This document shows positions 27,253 to 36,737 of a stretch of DNA of 58,211 nt, in pieces. The translations under genes and the position numbers were made by a program. How positions within the stretch are numbered: the first letter of the stretch is position 1; each line of letters begins with the position of its first letter. The notes under the pieces were generated by a model. The model saw only the letters and a list, made by a program, of their open reading frames with translations. It was not told the origin of the DNA and ran no database searches. The DNA comes from an uncultured Ectothiorhodospiraceae bacterium (lineage in GTDB: Bacteria > Pseudomonadota > Gammaproteobacteria > Nitrococcales > Nitrococcaceae), in assembly GCA_913061005.1 (NCBI GenBank), contig CAJXSH010000010.1:1-58211 (forward strand), given 5' to 3'.

Positions 27253-29024
27253 CCCATCAAGGGGCCGCCCATGGCCATGGGTGGCTGATTTACCGTCGAC
27301 TGCTTGGTTATGTCCTCGAGCACTGGCGAATCGCGATCGTCGCTGTGGCGGGCATGCTCGTGACCGGGGCGACCGAGGCGGGTTTCGCCTGGCTGGTCCG
27401 GCCCATGCTCGATTCCGGCTTTGTCGAGCGTGACCCCACGGTCTTGCGGCTCATCCCGCTGGGCGTGCTGGGCATTTTCATTGTCCGTGGCGTCAGCAGC
27501 TTTGCCGCGCAGTACGGGACCGCCTGGATCAGCCGACGGGTCATTGCCCGTCTGCGGGCACAGGTCTTTGACCAGCTGCTCACCCTGCCGCGGCGTTATT
27601 TTGATGATGCTTCCTCGGGCATGTTGCTCTCGCGGCTTACCTACAATGTCGAGCAGGTGGCGCAGGCCGGCACCAATGCCATGGTCATCGTCATTCGCGA
27701 TACCGCCACGGTGGTCTTTCTGCTCGGTTACATGGCCTGGCTGAGCTGGCAGCTGACGCTGATCTTCGTGGTGCTCGGGCCGGTGGTGATCGGCGTGGTG
27801 TTGTATGTCAGCAAGCGCTTTCGTCGGCTCAGTCATCGCATCCAGCATTCGGTTGGCAGTATCGCCTATGTCGCAGAAGAGGCCATCGAGGGCAGCGACG
27901 AGGTCCGCATATTCGGCGCCCAGGCCCAGGAGCGTGCGCGGTTTGACGAGGCCAACCAGCGCAACACCCGGCAGTTCATGAAATTCGCCGCCACACAGGC
28001 GCTCAGCACACCCATTGTCCAGTTCTGTGCGGCGCTGGCGCTGTCGATCGTGGTCTGGCTGGCGACCCTGCAGGGGAGCATGACCACCGTCAGCGTCGGG
28101 ACCTTCGTGTCGTTCATCACCGCGATGCTGTTGTTACTCCAGCCGCTCAAACGACTGACCAAGGTGCACGCCGAGATACAGCGCGGGATTGCCGCCGGCG
28201 AGAGCATCTTCGAGATCCTCGACGAGCCGGGCGAGCCCGATCGCGGTCGGTACGCGCCCGAACGGGTGGCGGGGGCGCTGAGCTTTCGTGGCGTGGGCTT
28301 TCACTACGGGGATGCCAGCGAGCGGGTGCTGGATGGCATTGACCTGGAGATTGCCGCCGGCGAGACCGTCGCCATTGTCGGGCGTTCGGGCAGCGGCAAG
28401 AGCACCCTGGTCAGTCTTCTGCCGCGCTTTTATGAGCCCGTCGCCGGCGAGGTCCGCCTCGATGACCGGCCGTTGCCCGAGTATCGACTGGATGCGCTTC
28501 GCCGGCAGCTTGCGCTGGTGGGACAGCAAGTGGTGCTTTTCAACGCCTCGGTGGCCGAGAACATCGCCTACGGCCAGGATCCCATGCCGGCGCGCGAGAC
28601 CATCGAAGCCGCTGCCGAGGCGGCCAACGCAAAAGATTTCATCAACGCCCTTCCGCAGGGGTTTGACACGCCCATTGGCGAGAATGGCGTGCTGCTATCC
28701 GGCGGTCAGCGTCAACGCCTGGCGATTGCCCGGGCGATTTTAAAGGACGCACCGGTGCTCATCCTCGACGAGGCAACCTCGGCACTGGATTCGGAATCCG
28801 AACGCCACATCCAGGGCGCGTTGGAGCATCTCATGGCCGGCCGGACCACACTGGTCATCGCCCACCGGCTCTCGACCATCGAGCGGGCCGATCGCATCGT
28901 GGTCCTGGATGGCGGACGGATCATCGAAACCGGCCGGCACGCCGATCTGCTGGCCCGGGACGGGGCCTACGCCGCCTTGCACCGGCTTCAGTTCCAGGGT
29001 GATGTGGCTGGACATGGCAGCTAG
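27240..29024 (+). CDS. msbA: Lipid A export ABC transporter MsbA
   Basis: 594 residues: six TM helices in the first 320 residues and a C-terminal ATPase with Walker [10 protein letters not shown] (Lys387), LSGGQRQRLA, LILDEATSALD and the IAHRLST switch. MsbA flips lipid A-core across the inner membrane. The GTG start lies 13 bases inside comEC. Length and gene order (before lpxK) match the MsbA branch among bacterial half-transporters. Confidence 0.94.
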   Translation: MQQLTHQGAAHGHGWLIYRRLLGYVLEHWRIAIVAVAGMLVTGATEAGFAWLVRPMLDSGFVERDPTVLRLIPLGVLGIFIVRGVSSFAAQYGTAWISRRVIARLRAQVFDQLLTLPRRYFDDASSGMLLSRLTYNVEQVAQAGTNAMVIVIRDTATVVFLLGYMAWLSWQLTLIFVVLGPVVIGVVLYVSKRFRRLSHRIQHSVGSIAYVAEEAIEGSDEVRIFGAQAQERARFDEANQRNTRQFMKFAATQALSTPIVQFCAALALSIVVWLATLQGSMTTVSVGTFVSFITAMLLLLQPLKRLTKVHAEIQRGIAAGESIFEILDEPGEPDRGRYAPERVAGALSFRGVGFHYGDASERVLDGIDLEIAAGETVAIVGRSGSGKSTLVSLLPRFYEPVAGEVRLDDRPLPEYRLDALRRQLALVGQQVVLFNASVAENIAYGQDPMPARETIEAAAEAANAKDFINALPQGFDTPIGENGVLLSGGQRQRLAIARAILKDAPVLILDEATSALDSESERHIQGALEHLMAGRTTLVIAHRLSTIERADRIVVLDGGRIIETGRHADLLARDGAYAALHRLQFQGDVAGHGS

Positions 29025-30030
29025 GCGATACCCCCGTGTGTGGCAGGACAACCGTTTGGCCTCAAAGCTGCTCTCGCCGTTGGGTCATGGCGTGGCGATG
29101 CTGGCCCGGTGGCGTTACCAGCGGGCGATTGCGGGACGAATGCCGGTTGTCTGGCCCGCCGCCCCGGTGATTGTTGTGGGTAACATCAGTGTCGGGGGGA
29201 CGGGCAAAACGCCACTCACCATCTGGCTGGTCGAGCGGGCGAGGGCGCTGGGTTATCACCCGGGGGTGGTGCTGCGTGGCTATGGCGGGCGCGACAGCGG
29301 GCCAACGGCGGTGACTGCGGACAGCCGCCCGGGGCAGGTGGGTGACGAGGCGGTGCTAATTGCCCGTCGTACCCGAGCCCCGGTATGGGTGGGCAAGGAC
29401 CGGCCCGCGGCTGCGGCGGGATTGCTTGGTGATGGACGCGTCAACATGATCTTCAGCGATGATGGGCTGCAGCATTACCGCCTTGGCCGGGACGTGGAGC
29501 TGGCGGTCGTGGATGCTCGACGCGGGTATGGCAACCAACGCTGCCTGCCTGCCGGTCCATTGCGCGAGCCGGTCGAGCGGCTGGCAACGGTGGATCTGGT
29601 ATTGGCCAACGGCGGTCGGTTGGATGGCGCAACGGGCGGATTTGACCTCAAGCCGGCCCGGCTTTTGCCGTTGGACGGCGATGATGACCGACCCGTGCCA
29701 TGCCCCGGTCAAACGGTCGACGCACTGGCCGGCATCGGCGATCCGGCACGGTTTTTCGCCCAGCTCGAGGCCCTGGGGTTTGTCGTACGGCGTCATCCAT
29801 TGCCTGACCACCATGACTTCTCGGCCGCCGATTTTCAGTCGATGGGGGGCGATCCGGTCATCATGACCGAAAAAGATGCCGTGAAATGCCAGGACCTGGC
29901 GCCGGCCAATGCGTGGTATCTGCCGGTCGCCGCCGAGCCGGATGCAGCCACCATGGCCCACTGCGATGCCCTGCTGCATGAGGCGGTCCGGCGGTTCGAA
30001 CAACGATCCAGGCCAGGGAGCGCGCCATGA
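29002..30030 (+). CDS. lpxK: Tetraacyldisaccharide 4'-kinase LpxK
   Basis: About 342 residues. An N-terminal membrane-associated helix (LASKLLSPLGHGVAMLARWRYQ) is followed by the P-loop VVGNISVGGTGKTP, the Asp-containing DDGLQHYRL and ELAVVDARRGYGN segments, and the HPLPDHHDFS and TEKDAVKC end motifs. It phosphorylates the lipid A disaccharide at the 4' position. Start may be 29002 or 29014; both lie inside the end of msbA and neither has a convincing ribosome binding site, consistent with coupling. Confidence 0.93.
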   Translation: MWLDMAARRYPRVWQDNRLASKLLSPLGHGVAMLARWRYQRAIAGRMPVVWPAAPVIVVGNISVGGTGKTPLTIWLVERARALGYHPGVVLRGYGGRDSGPTAVTADSRPGQVGDEAVLIARRTRAPVWVGKDRPAAAAGLLGDGRVNMIFSDDGLQHYRLGRDVELAVVDARRGYGNQRCLPAGPLREPVERLATVDLVLANGGRLDGATGGFDLKPARLLPLDGDDDRPVPCPGQTVDALAGIGDPARFFAQLEALGFVVRRHPLPDHHDFSAADFQSMGGDPVIMTEKDAVKCQDLAPANAWYLPVAAEPDAATMAHCDALLHEAVRRFEQRSRPGSAP

Positions 30031-30782
30031 CCGCCTTTCGTATCATCATCCCGGCCCGCTACGGGGCGAGCCGTTTGCCGGGTAAGCCCCTGTTGGCCCT
30101 TGCCGGCCGGCCGGTCATCGAGCATGTCTATGACCGCGCGGTCCTGGCCGGTGCCGAGCAGGTCATTGTGGCAACCGATGACCCGCGCATCGCGGAGGTG
30201 GCCGAAGGCTTCGGGGCGACGGTCAGCATGACCCGCAGCGACCATGCCAGCGGCACCGATCGTCTGGTCGAAGTGGTGGATGGCCTTGATCTGCCGGCCG
30301 ATGCGGTCATCGTCAATCTCCAGGGCGACGAACCGCTCATGCCCCCGGCGCTGGTGGCACAGGTGGCCGGCTTGCTGGCGGCCTCACCCCGGGCGGCGAT
30401 GGCCACGCTGAGCACGCCCTTGCGGGATGCGGATGAATGGCATGACCCCCATGTGGTGAAAGTCGTCACCGATCATCAGGGCCGCGCGCTTTATTTCTCG
30501 CGTGCCCCCATCCCCTGGGACCGCGCGGGCGCCGGCGGCGAGGCGGTGGCCCTGGCGCGACGCCACATCGGGCTTTACGCCTATCGCGCCGGTTTTCTGC
30601 GCGACTATCCGCAATTGCCCGTCAGCCGGCTCGAGCAACTTGAACAGCTCGAGCAGTTGCGTGCCCTTGAGGCGGGGGTGACCATCCAGGTTGCCGACGC
30701 CATCGAGGTGCCCGGGCCAGGCATTGATACCGCGGAAGACCTGCTGGCGGCAGAAGCACGACTCTCGGAGGAAGGGGCATGA
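30027..30782 (+). CDS. kdsB: CMP-Kdo synthetase KdsB
   Basis: 251 residues; activates Kdo with CTP for lipid A glycosylation. Seen: IIPARYGASRLPGKPL, ATDDPRI, NLQGDEPLMPP, YFSRAPIPWDR and HIGLYAYRAGFL in order, ending in PGPGIDTAEDL. A small in-frame expansion of Leu-Glu-Gln repeats occurs near residue 205, before the conserved LEQLR helix. It overlaps lpxK and the phosphatase by four bases on each side. The Trm112 gene often found between lpxK and kdsB is absent. Confidence 0.95.
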   Translation: MTAFRIIIPARYGASRLPGKPLLALAGRPVIEHVYDRAVLAGAEQVIVATDDPRIAEVAEGFGATVSMTRSDHASGTDRLVEVVDGLDLPADAVIVNLQGDEPLMPPALVAQVAGLLAASPRAAMATLSTPLRDADEWHDPHVVKVVTDHQGRALYFSRAPIPWDRAGAGGEAVALARRHIGLYAYRAGFLRDYPQLPVSRLEQLEQLEQLRALEAGVTIQVADAIEVPGPGIDTAEDLLAAEARLSEEGA

Positions 30783-31279
30783 CGGATCAGGTGAAGGTGT
30801 TATTTGTTTGCATGGGCAACATCTGCCGCTCGCCGACGGCCGAGGGAGTGTTTCGCCACAAACTGATGCAGGCCGGGCTCGATAGGTATATCCACACCGA
30901 CTCGGCCGGCACCCACGACTACCACATCGGCCGGCCGCCGGATGCCCGCTCGGTTGAAGAGGCCCGCTCGCGGGGGATCGATATCTCGGATCTCAGGGCA
31001 CGGCAGGTCGATCGGTTTGATTTCGAGTTCTTCGACCACATCCTCGCCATGGATGCAGCGAACCTTGAGTACCTGACCGCCATGGCACCCGCCGCCCACC
31101 GAGAGCGCCTGGCCCCTTTTCTCGGCTATGCCCCGCAGCTCGGCACCCAATGGGTGCCGGACCCCTATTTCGGGGGCCGGCACGGGTTTCGACAGGTCTA
31201 CGACCTCATCGACCCGGCCGCCGAGGGGCTGCTCGAGTCGATTCGCTCGCGCTACTCGCTACCGGTCCCGGCTTCCTGA
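30779..31279 (+). CDS. Low-molecular-weight protein tyrosine phosphatase
   Basis: 166 residues. The P-loop CMGNICRSP holds the nucleophile Cys11 and Arg17, and the general acid Asp is in VPDPYFGG near residue 127. It dephosphorylates tyrosine residues, often in envelope polysaccharide control, though the target is unknown here. Last gene of the lipid A cluster; its 3' end overlaps convergent rne by 28 bases. Confidence 0.9.
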   Translation: MTDQVKVLFVCMGNICRSPTAEGVFRHKLMQAGLDRYIHTDSAGTHDYHIGRPPDARSVEEARSRGIDISDLRARQVDRFDFEFFDHILAMDAANLEYLTAMAPAAHRERLAPFLGYAPQLGTQWVPDPYFGGRHGFRQVYDLIDPAAEGLLESIRSRYSLPVPAS

Positions 31280-33753
31280 TCCAGGGCCGGGCCCTCGGCC
31301 TGTCCGTCGTCGGTGTTGGCAGCATTGGCCGGCAGGCGAGGCCGACCGGACCAACGCCGCGGGTCATCGGTTTTGGCCCTGGATCTGGCCGCCGGTTTCG
31401 GGGCTTTCTTCGCCTCGTCATCGGTATCGGCCTTTTGGGCTTTACGCCGTGCCGGCGCCGCTTTCTCGTCATCCTCGCCGCCGCTCTTGTCGCTGCGTTT
31501 GCGCGATGGACGCGAGCCACCGGACTTGGTGGCTGGCTTGGCGGCTGGCTTGGCGGCCTCGTCCGACGCGCCTTCCACCTCGGCGGCGCCGTCCGCGGTT
31601 TCGCCCGCGGCGTCCGACTGCTTTGCGGCATCGGTTGTCGTGTTGTCCTCGCCCGAGCCGCCCCGACGCCGGCGCCGACCACCACGGCGACCCCGCCGAC
31701 TGCGGCCACCACTGCCGCTGCCCGAGGTGTTGGCGTCCTGAGCTTCCGCCCGGTTGGCGTCGCCTGTCTGCGGGGACGATTCCGTTTTCGCGTCGTCGGT
31801 TGCACTGTCGCCGGATTCGTCGGCGGCCGCGGCCTGATTGCGGCGCTGCTGGCCGCTTCGACGGCCCCCGCGGGCGCTGTTGCCGCCGCTACTGCGGTTG
31901 CCGGACTGACTCCGCCGCCGTCGCTCGCCCTGATTGCGGCCGCCGGACTGACCGGCGCCACGGTCTTTTTCTTCGCTCTGCTGAGCCGGCGATTCCGAGG
32001 CATTCTCGCCGGTTTCGGTCTCGCTCCCAGTGACCAGCCGTTTCAACCAGCCCATCAATCCAGGCCCGGTTTCGCCAGCCTCGGCGGTCTGGGGCTCGGC
32101 AGGGGCGCTCTGTGGCCCGGTGGGTTGCCGGCTCGGGGTGGGCGCCGGGGTACTGGGGCTCACGCCACTGACCGCAGGTTTCTCGGCCTTGGGCCGTTCG
32201 GCGGTGAGCAATTCTTCGCCCTTGTCGGGTCCGGGGCGTTCGTCGGCCATCCGATAGCTGAGTGACTCTTCCGGGGTCTCGTCACTGCGCAGTCGCTGCA
32301 ACTCGTAGTGGGGCGTTTCCAGATGCCGGTTGGGAATCAGCAGGATCTCGATGCCGTTGCGCTGTTCGATGGTGGCGATGATCTCGCGCTTTTCATTGAG
32401 CAAAAAGGTGGCCACATCCACTGGCAGCTGCGCGAGCACCTTGCCGGTTTTCTCCTTCATCGCCTCTTCTTCGAGGATGCGAAGGATGGAAAGCGCCAGG
32501 GATTCGACGCTGCGAATACTGCCCTGGCCGCTGCAGCGGCTGCAGAGCTCCAGCGAGGATTCGCCAAGCGAGGATCGCAGCCGCTGACGCGACATCTCCA
32601 GCAGCCCGAAACGCGAGATGCGACCCACCTGCACCCGCGCCCGGTCCTGTTTGACCGCATCGCGCAGTCGATTTTCGACCTCACGCTGATTGCGGTTCGG
32701 GCCCATGTCGATGAAGTCAATGACGATCAGCCCACCCAGATCCCGCAGGCGAAGCTGGCGGGCGATCTCCTCGGCCGCCTCGACATTGGTCTTCAGCGCC
32801 GTCTCTTCGATATCGGCGCCTTTGGTGGCCCGTGCCGAGTTGATATCGATCGAGATCAACGCCTCGGTATGGTCGATCACGATGACCCCGCCGCTGGGCA
32901 GCCGCACTTCGCGCTGGAAAGCCGATTCGATCTGGCTTTCGATCTGGTAGCGGCTGAAAAGTGGCACCGCATCGTCGTAGTACTTGAGCTTTTGCAGGTT
33001 ATGGGGCATGACCTGCTGGATGAACTCGCGGGCGCGTTCGTAGACATCCCGGTCGTCGATGAGAATCTCGCCAATGTCCGAGCGCAGATAATCGCGCAGT
33101 GCCCGGATGATGACGTTGCTCTCCTGGTAGACGAGAAACGGCGCGGGTTTTTCTTCGCCGGCTTTGCCCACCGCACTCCAGAGGTTGCGCAGGTAATCGA
33201 GGTCCCACTGCAGTTCCTCGGTATTGCGGCCCACCCCGGCGGTGCGCACGATCAACCCCATGCCATCGGGGACTTCGAGCTCGCGAAGCGCATCGCGGAT
33301 TTCGTTGCGTTCGGTCCCCTCGATGCGACGCGAGACGCCGCCGGCCCGCGGGTTGTTGGGCATCAACACCAGATAGCGGCCGGCGAGGCTGATGAACGTG
33401 GTCAACGCGGCACCCTTGTTGCCACGCTCTTCCTTTTCCACCTGGACGAGGACTTCCTGGCCTTCCTTGATCACATCGGCGATCGAGGCCTTGGCCGGAT
33501 CCACATCCTTGTTGCCCTGGAAGAACTCGCGGGCGATTTCCTTGAACGGCAGAAACCCGTGGCGCTCGGCGCCGTAGTTGACGAAAGCCGCCTCGAGGCT
33601 GGGTTCAACCCGGGTGATGCGGCCTTTGTAGATGTTGGCCTTTTTCCGCTCGCGGGCCGGGGTTTCGATATCGAGATCGTAGAGCGACTGGCCATCGACC
33701 AGCGCAACGCGCAGCTCTTCGGGCTGGGTTGCATTGACGAGCATTCTTTTCAT
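31252..33753 (-). CDS. rne: Ribonuclease E
   Basis: 833 residues from the ATG at 33753 ([10 protein letters not shown] matches E. coli). The catalytic half has the S1 domain (about 38-120), the sensor and RNase H-like parts, the catalytic region [13 protein letters not shown] and LIVIDFIDM, and the Zn-link CSRCSGQG that joins dimers. It starts mRNA decay and processes rRNA and tRNA. The last 330 or so residues are low complexity: acidic and Ala/Pro-rich stretches, an [13 protein letters not shown] basic block and Lys/Arg-rich repeats. This scaffold is shorter than the E. coli one (1061 residues in total) and its partner sites are not recognisable. The first gene on this strand after a 384-base leader region. 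Confidence 0.94.
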   Translation of the reverse strand: MKRMLVNATQPEELRVALVDGQSLYDLDIETPARERKKANIYKGRITRVEPSLEAAFVNYGAERHGFLPFKEIAREFFQGNKDVDPAKASIADVIKEGQEVLVQVEKEERGNKGAALTTFISLAGRYLVLMPNNPRAGGVSRRIEGTERNEIRDALRELEVPDGMGLIVRTAGVGRNTEELQWDLDYLRNLWSAVGKAGEEKPAPFLVYQESNVIIRALRDYLRSDIGEILIDDRDVYERAREFIQQVMPHNLQKLKYYDDAVPLFSRYQIESQIESAFQREVRLPSGGVIVIDHTEALISIDINSARATKGADIEETALKTNVEAAEEIARQLRLRDLGGLIVIDFIDMGPNRNQREVENRLRDAVKQDRARVQVGRISRFGLLEMSRQRLRSSLGESSLELCSRCSGQGSIRSVESLALSILRILEEEAMKEKTGKVLAQLPVDVATFLLNEKREIIATIEQRNGIEILLIPNRHLETPHYELQRLRSDETPEESLSYRMADERPGPDKGEELLTAERPKAEKPAVSGVSPSTPAPTPSRQPTGPQSAPAEPQTAEAGETGPGLMGWLKRLVTGSETETGENASESPAQQSEEKDRGAGQSGGRNQGERRRRSQSGNRSSGGNSARGGRRSGQQRRNQAAAADESGDSATDDAKTESSPQTGDANRAEAQDANTSGSGSGGRSRRGRRGGRRRRRGGSGEDNTTTDAAKQSDAAGETADGAAEVEGASDEAAKPAAKPATKSGGSRPSRKRSDKSGGEDDEKAAPARRKAQKADTDDEAKKAPKPAARSRAKTDDPRRWSGRPRLPANAANTDDGQAEGPALDQEAGTGSE

Positions 33754-34137
33754 GCCGAATGATTCTCCGGCGCATCCCCGTGCCGTCCGAATAGCATCGC
33801 TTTGAGCCGGCGCTCGCATCCCGCACGGGGCTGAGCGACAACGGCCAGATCATTCCGATAATCAGCGGGTCTGTCAGGCGATGGATTGGAAGGGCAACAA
33901 GACCCATCATGGTGTGTTCGTTCCAGACGCCGGGGAGGCGCATTGTTGGTTTGAATTGGTTTGTCTCAATGGGATGGCCATTGCCACCCCTGCGAAGCAT
34001 TCTTCCACTGCCATCGGCGAGCGCGGGTACCGCGGCATCGCATCGATGTAGCAGAGCAAGAATAGCAACCAGCGCCGGTTTCGTCCAAAAATCCGGTAGG
34101 ATTTGGCCATGGCTCAACCGATCATGCCCTCTCGCCC
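33754..34137. other. Divergent leader region of rne and rluC
   Basis: 384 bases without a gene that I can support. In E. coli a long rne 5' untranslated region folds into hairpins through which RNase E controls its own mRNA, so the roughly 290-base rne leader here may do the same. Open frames across it on the minus strand have no family resemblance. The rluC start is at the right end. Confidence 0.5.
34059..34088 (-). promoter_or_regulatory. Candidate sigma-70 promoter for rne
   Basis: Read on the minus strand: TTGGAC at 34088-34083, an 18-base spacer, then TATTCT at 34064-34059. Transcription would begin near 34052 and give a leader of about 300 bases before the rne start codon. The match is fair, four of six bases or better in each box. 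Confidence 0.4.
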
Positions 34138-35088
34138 ATGAACTCGGCGGTACGCACCGAGACCGTGCCCGAGGCGCTGGCCGGCCAGCGGGTGGATAAT
34201 TTCTTGCTGCGCTACTTGAAAGGCGTCCCGCGGACCCGTGTCTACCGGCTCTTGCGTCGCGGCGAGGTCCGCGTCAATGGGGGGCGCGTCAAACCCACCC
34301 GACGCCTTGCCGCCGGCGACCGGGTCCGCATTCCACCGGTGCGCGCCAGCGACAATCGCCCGACAACGCCCTCGGCATCGGTCGCCAGGCGGCTCGAGGC
34401 GGCGATCCTGCATGAGGACGAGCGCCTTTTGATCATCGACAAGCCCTCAGGCCTTGCCGTCCATGGCGGGTCGGGGATTGCCTACGGGATCGTCGAGGCG
34501 CTGCGCACGCTGCGGCCGCAGTGCCAGTTCCTTGACCTCGCCCATCGCCTCGATCGGGATACCAGCGGCTGTCTGGTGCTTGCCAAACGGCGCTCGACGC
34601 TTCGCGCGGTCCACGAGGCTTTTCGCGATGGCGGCGTTGATAAGCGCTACACCGCTTTGCTGCATGGTGACCCCGGCGGGCAGCGGCGGCGGGTGACCCG
34701 GCCATTGGCGGCGGCGACCGGCAAGGGCGGCGAGCGCATGATGCGGGTTGACCCGAACGGGCAGCGGGCCGAGACGGCGTTCAAGCGCCTTACGCAGTAT
34801 CCGGACTGTGCCTTGGTCGAGGCCGATCTCTACACCGGGCGCACCCACCAGATTCGTGTCCACGCCGCTTCGATCGGCCATCCGGTTGCCATGGACGATC
34901 GCTACGGCGATCCGGCGGCGGATCGGCGGCTGCGGGCATTGGGCCTGCGCCGTCTTTTTCTCCACGCCACAAGCCTTGCCTTTGATACGCCCCAGGGGCG
35001 TGTCTGTGTATCGGCGCCGCTGCCCGAGTCACTGACCACGGTTCTGGAACGGCTGCAGTCAGGATCGGTCTCAACCGACAGTCAATGA
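34138..35088 (+). CDS. rluC: 23S rRNA pseudouridine synthase RluC
   Basis: 316 residues. An S4 RNA-binding domain (about 15-75; VYRLLRRGEVRVNGG) precedes the RluA-type catalytic domain with HRLDRDTSG, where Asp139 is the nucleophile, then TGRTHQIRVH and HPVAMDDRYG. RluC modifies U955, U2504 and U2580 of 23S rRNA in E. coli. Position divergent from rne is the usual place of rluC, which supports it over RluD. Confidence 0.92.
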   Translation: MNSAVRTETVPEALAGQRVDNFLLRYLKGVPRTRVYRLLRRGEVRVNGGRVKPTRRLAAGDRVRIPPVRASDNRPTTPSASVARRLEAAILHEDERLLIIDKPSGLAVHGGSGIAYGIVEALRTLRPQCQFLDLAHRLDRDTSGCLVLAKRRSTLRAVHEAFRDGGVDKRYTALLHGDPGGQRRRVTRPLAAATGKGGERMMRVDPNGQRAETAFKRLTQYPDCALVEADLYTGRTHQIRVHAASIGHPVAMDDRYGDPAADRRLRALGLRRLFLHATSLAFDTPQGRVCVSAPLPESLTTVLERLQSGSVSTDSQ

Positions 35089-35108
35089 TCAGAAAGGATG
35101 ATTACACC

Positions 35109-36053
35109 ATGACCGAGGACGAGCACTGGGCGCGGGAGAGCCTTCGGGACATTGCCCTTGCCGGCATCCGCGAACAACGGCGAGCGAGACGTTGGAACAT
35201 CTTCTTCCGGTTGCTGACGATCGCGCTGCTTGTCACCGCGGTGGCGGTCCTCGTCATCCCGGGGATAGGCGGTGGCGGTCTGGTGGACGGACCGCACACG
35301 GCGGTCGTGCGAATCGACGGGCCCATCGCCGCTGGCCGGGATGCCGACCCCGAGCGTGTCATCCGCGGGCTCGAGGCCGCGTTTTCGGCGCCCGCTGCTC
35401 GTGCGGTCATGCTCGAGATCAACAGCCCCGGGGGCACGCCGGTAGCGGCCAGCCGCATTTATCAGGCCATTGAGCGACTCCGCGCGCAGCATCCGGCGAA
35501 ATCGGTCTATGCGGTTGCCGGCGATACCATGGCTTCGGGGGCCTATTACGTGGCGGCGGCCGCCGATGAAATCTATGTCGACGGGGCGTCCGTTGTCGGG
35601 TCGATTGGTGTGGTCAGCCGTGGCTTTGGCTTTACCGACGCCATCGATGCGCTTGGCATCGACCGGCGCGTCTATACCGCCGGCGAGGACAAGGCCGATC
35701 TCGACCCGTTCGCCCCGGCAAGCCCCGAGGCCGAGGCCCGGATCGAGGCCATTCTCGATTCGGTCCATCAGCAATTCATCGAGGCGGTTCGGGCCGGCCG
35801 GGGCGAGCGGCTGCGTGGCGAGCCGGATGCACTATTCAGTGGGCGGATCTGGAGCGGTCAGGCGAGTATCGAGCTGGGGCTGACCGATGGCATCGGCACG
35901 CCGCGCCACGTCGCCCGCGAGGTGATCGGGGCGGCCAACCGGGTCGACTACACCCCGCGCCGTCGTGTCATCGACCAGGCGCTGAATCGCCTGGGCAGCC
36001 GAATCGCGAACAGCCTCATGGACGCGGTGCGGTGGCCGGCGCTGCAGCACTGA
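35109..36053 (+). CDS. sppA: Signal peptide peptidase A-like protease (S49)
   Basis: 314 residues from the ATG at 35109, which has AAAGGA ten bases upstream; the ATG at 35085 overlapping the rluC stop is an alternative. One N-terminal TM helix (IFFRLLTIALLVTAVAVLVI) anchors it in the inner membrane, facing the periplasm. The single S49 domain has INSPGGT, the nucleophile serine in TMASGAYY and the general-base lysine in AGEDKADLDPF. It is the short SppA36 type that degrades signal peptides. Common neighbour of rluC and maf. Confidence 0.9.
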   Translation: MTEDEHWARESLRDIALAGIREQRRARRWNIFFRLLTIALLVTAVAVLVIPGIGGGGLVDGPHTAVVRIDGPIAAGRDADPERVIRGLEAAFSAPAARAVMLEINSPGGTPVAASRIYQAIERLRAQHPAKSVYAVAGDTMASGAYYVAAAADEIYVDGASVVGSIGVVSRGFGFTDAIDALGIDRRVYTAGEDKADLDPFAPASPEAEARIEAILDSVHQQFIEAVRAGRGERLRGEPDALFSGRIWSGQASIELGLTDGIGTPRHVAREVIGAANRVDYTPRRRVIDQALNRLGSRIANSLMDAVRWPALQH

Positions 36054-36058
36054 TTGGA

Positions 36059-36637
36059 TTACGGGCGCTTGATACCGAGCTGGCCAAGCAAATCAGTTAG
36101 CGCGATTAAAGGCAGCCCAATCAATGCGTTGGGGTCGTCTCCTCGAACTTTTTCGAAAAGCGTGATGCCCAGGCCCTCGGCCTTGAAAGCGCCGGCACAG
36201 TCCAGTGGGGATTCGGCATCCACATAGCGCTCGACGGCGCTTCGCTCGAGCCGGCGAAAGTAGACATCCGTGGGTACGTAGGCCGATCGGGTGCGGGCGG
36301 AATCCGGGTCGTAGACAGCCACAGCGGTTGCGATGCGAACCCGTCGGCCGCCAAACCCGAGCAGCTGTTCGATGGCGCGCTCCCGGGTGTGGGGTTTACC
36401 CAGGATGTCGCCATCGCGGCTGCTGCACTGGTCCGACCCGATGATCACCCGTCCGGGCACCCGGGCAGCGATCGCCTGGGCTTTTTCGCGGGCGAGCCGG
36501 CAGACATAGGCTTCGGGGTCCTCGCCGGGTTGATGTGACTCGTCGATGGCAGGCGAGTGCTGCTCGTAGTCGAGGCCGAGCCGGTCAAGGAGCATTGCGC
36601 GGTAACGCGAGCTGGATGCAAGGATCACTGGGGTCAT
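36059..36637 (-). CDS. maf: Maf-like nucleotide pyrophosphatase (YceF type)
   Basis: 192 residues from the ATG at 36637 with GGAGAG upstream. N-terminal ILASSSRYR, the IIGSDQ catalytic block with Asp, GKPHTRERA, CAGAFKAEGLG and the NALIGLPL C-terminal signature follow in order. The YceF subgroup hydrolyses 7-methyl-GTP and related modified nucleotides. It is divergent from yceD, as in many Gammaproteobacteria. Confidence 0.9.
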   Translation of the reverse strand: MTPVILASSSRYRAMLLDRLGLDYEQHSPAIDESHQPGEDPEAYVCRLAREKAQAIAARVPGRVIIGSDQCSSRDGDILGKPHTRERAIEQLLGFGGRRVRIATAVAVYDPDSARTRSAYVPTDVYFRRLERSAVERYVDAESPLDCAGAFKAEGLGITLFEKVRGDDPNALIGLPLIALTDLLGQLGIKRP

Positions 36638-36698
36638 GGTCTCTCCATTGTCATCTCCGGGCAGGCTCGCCGACCGGCGATCGCGCTGCAACTTTGTT

Positions 36699-36728
36699 TT
36701 GACAGCTTTTGCCCCCGCCGAATATGAT
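36699..36728 (+). promoter_or_regulatory. Near-consensus sigma-70 promoter of yceD-rpmF-plsX-fab
   Basis: TTGACA at 36699-36704, an 18-base spacer, and TATGAT at 36723-36728. The yceD ATG is at 36738, so the predicted start point (36735-36736) leaves two or three bases before the start codon: a nearly leaderless message. There is no ribosome binding site between the -10 box and the ATG. Confidence 0.75.
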
Positions 36729-36737
36729 CCGCGGGTT

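Noticed and set aside
30630-30663. Leu-Glu-Gln tandem repeat in kdsB
   Set aside because: A small in-frame expansion next to a helix that is LEQLR in the family; no sign of a mobile or regulatory repeat.
31128-32265. Two plus-strand frames after the phosphatase
   Set aside because: They are the reverse complement of the repetitive RNase E tail; residues are Arg/Pro or Gly/Ala repeats produced by its codon bias.
32308-33762. 484-codon plus-strand frame opposite rne
   Set aside because: It mirrors the conserved catalytic half of RNase E, which has full family motifs on the minus strand. Long antisense frames are expected in GC-rich genes.
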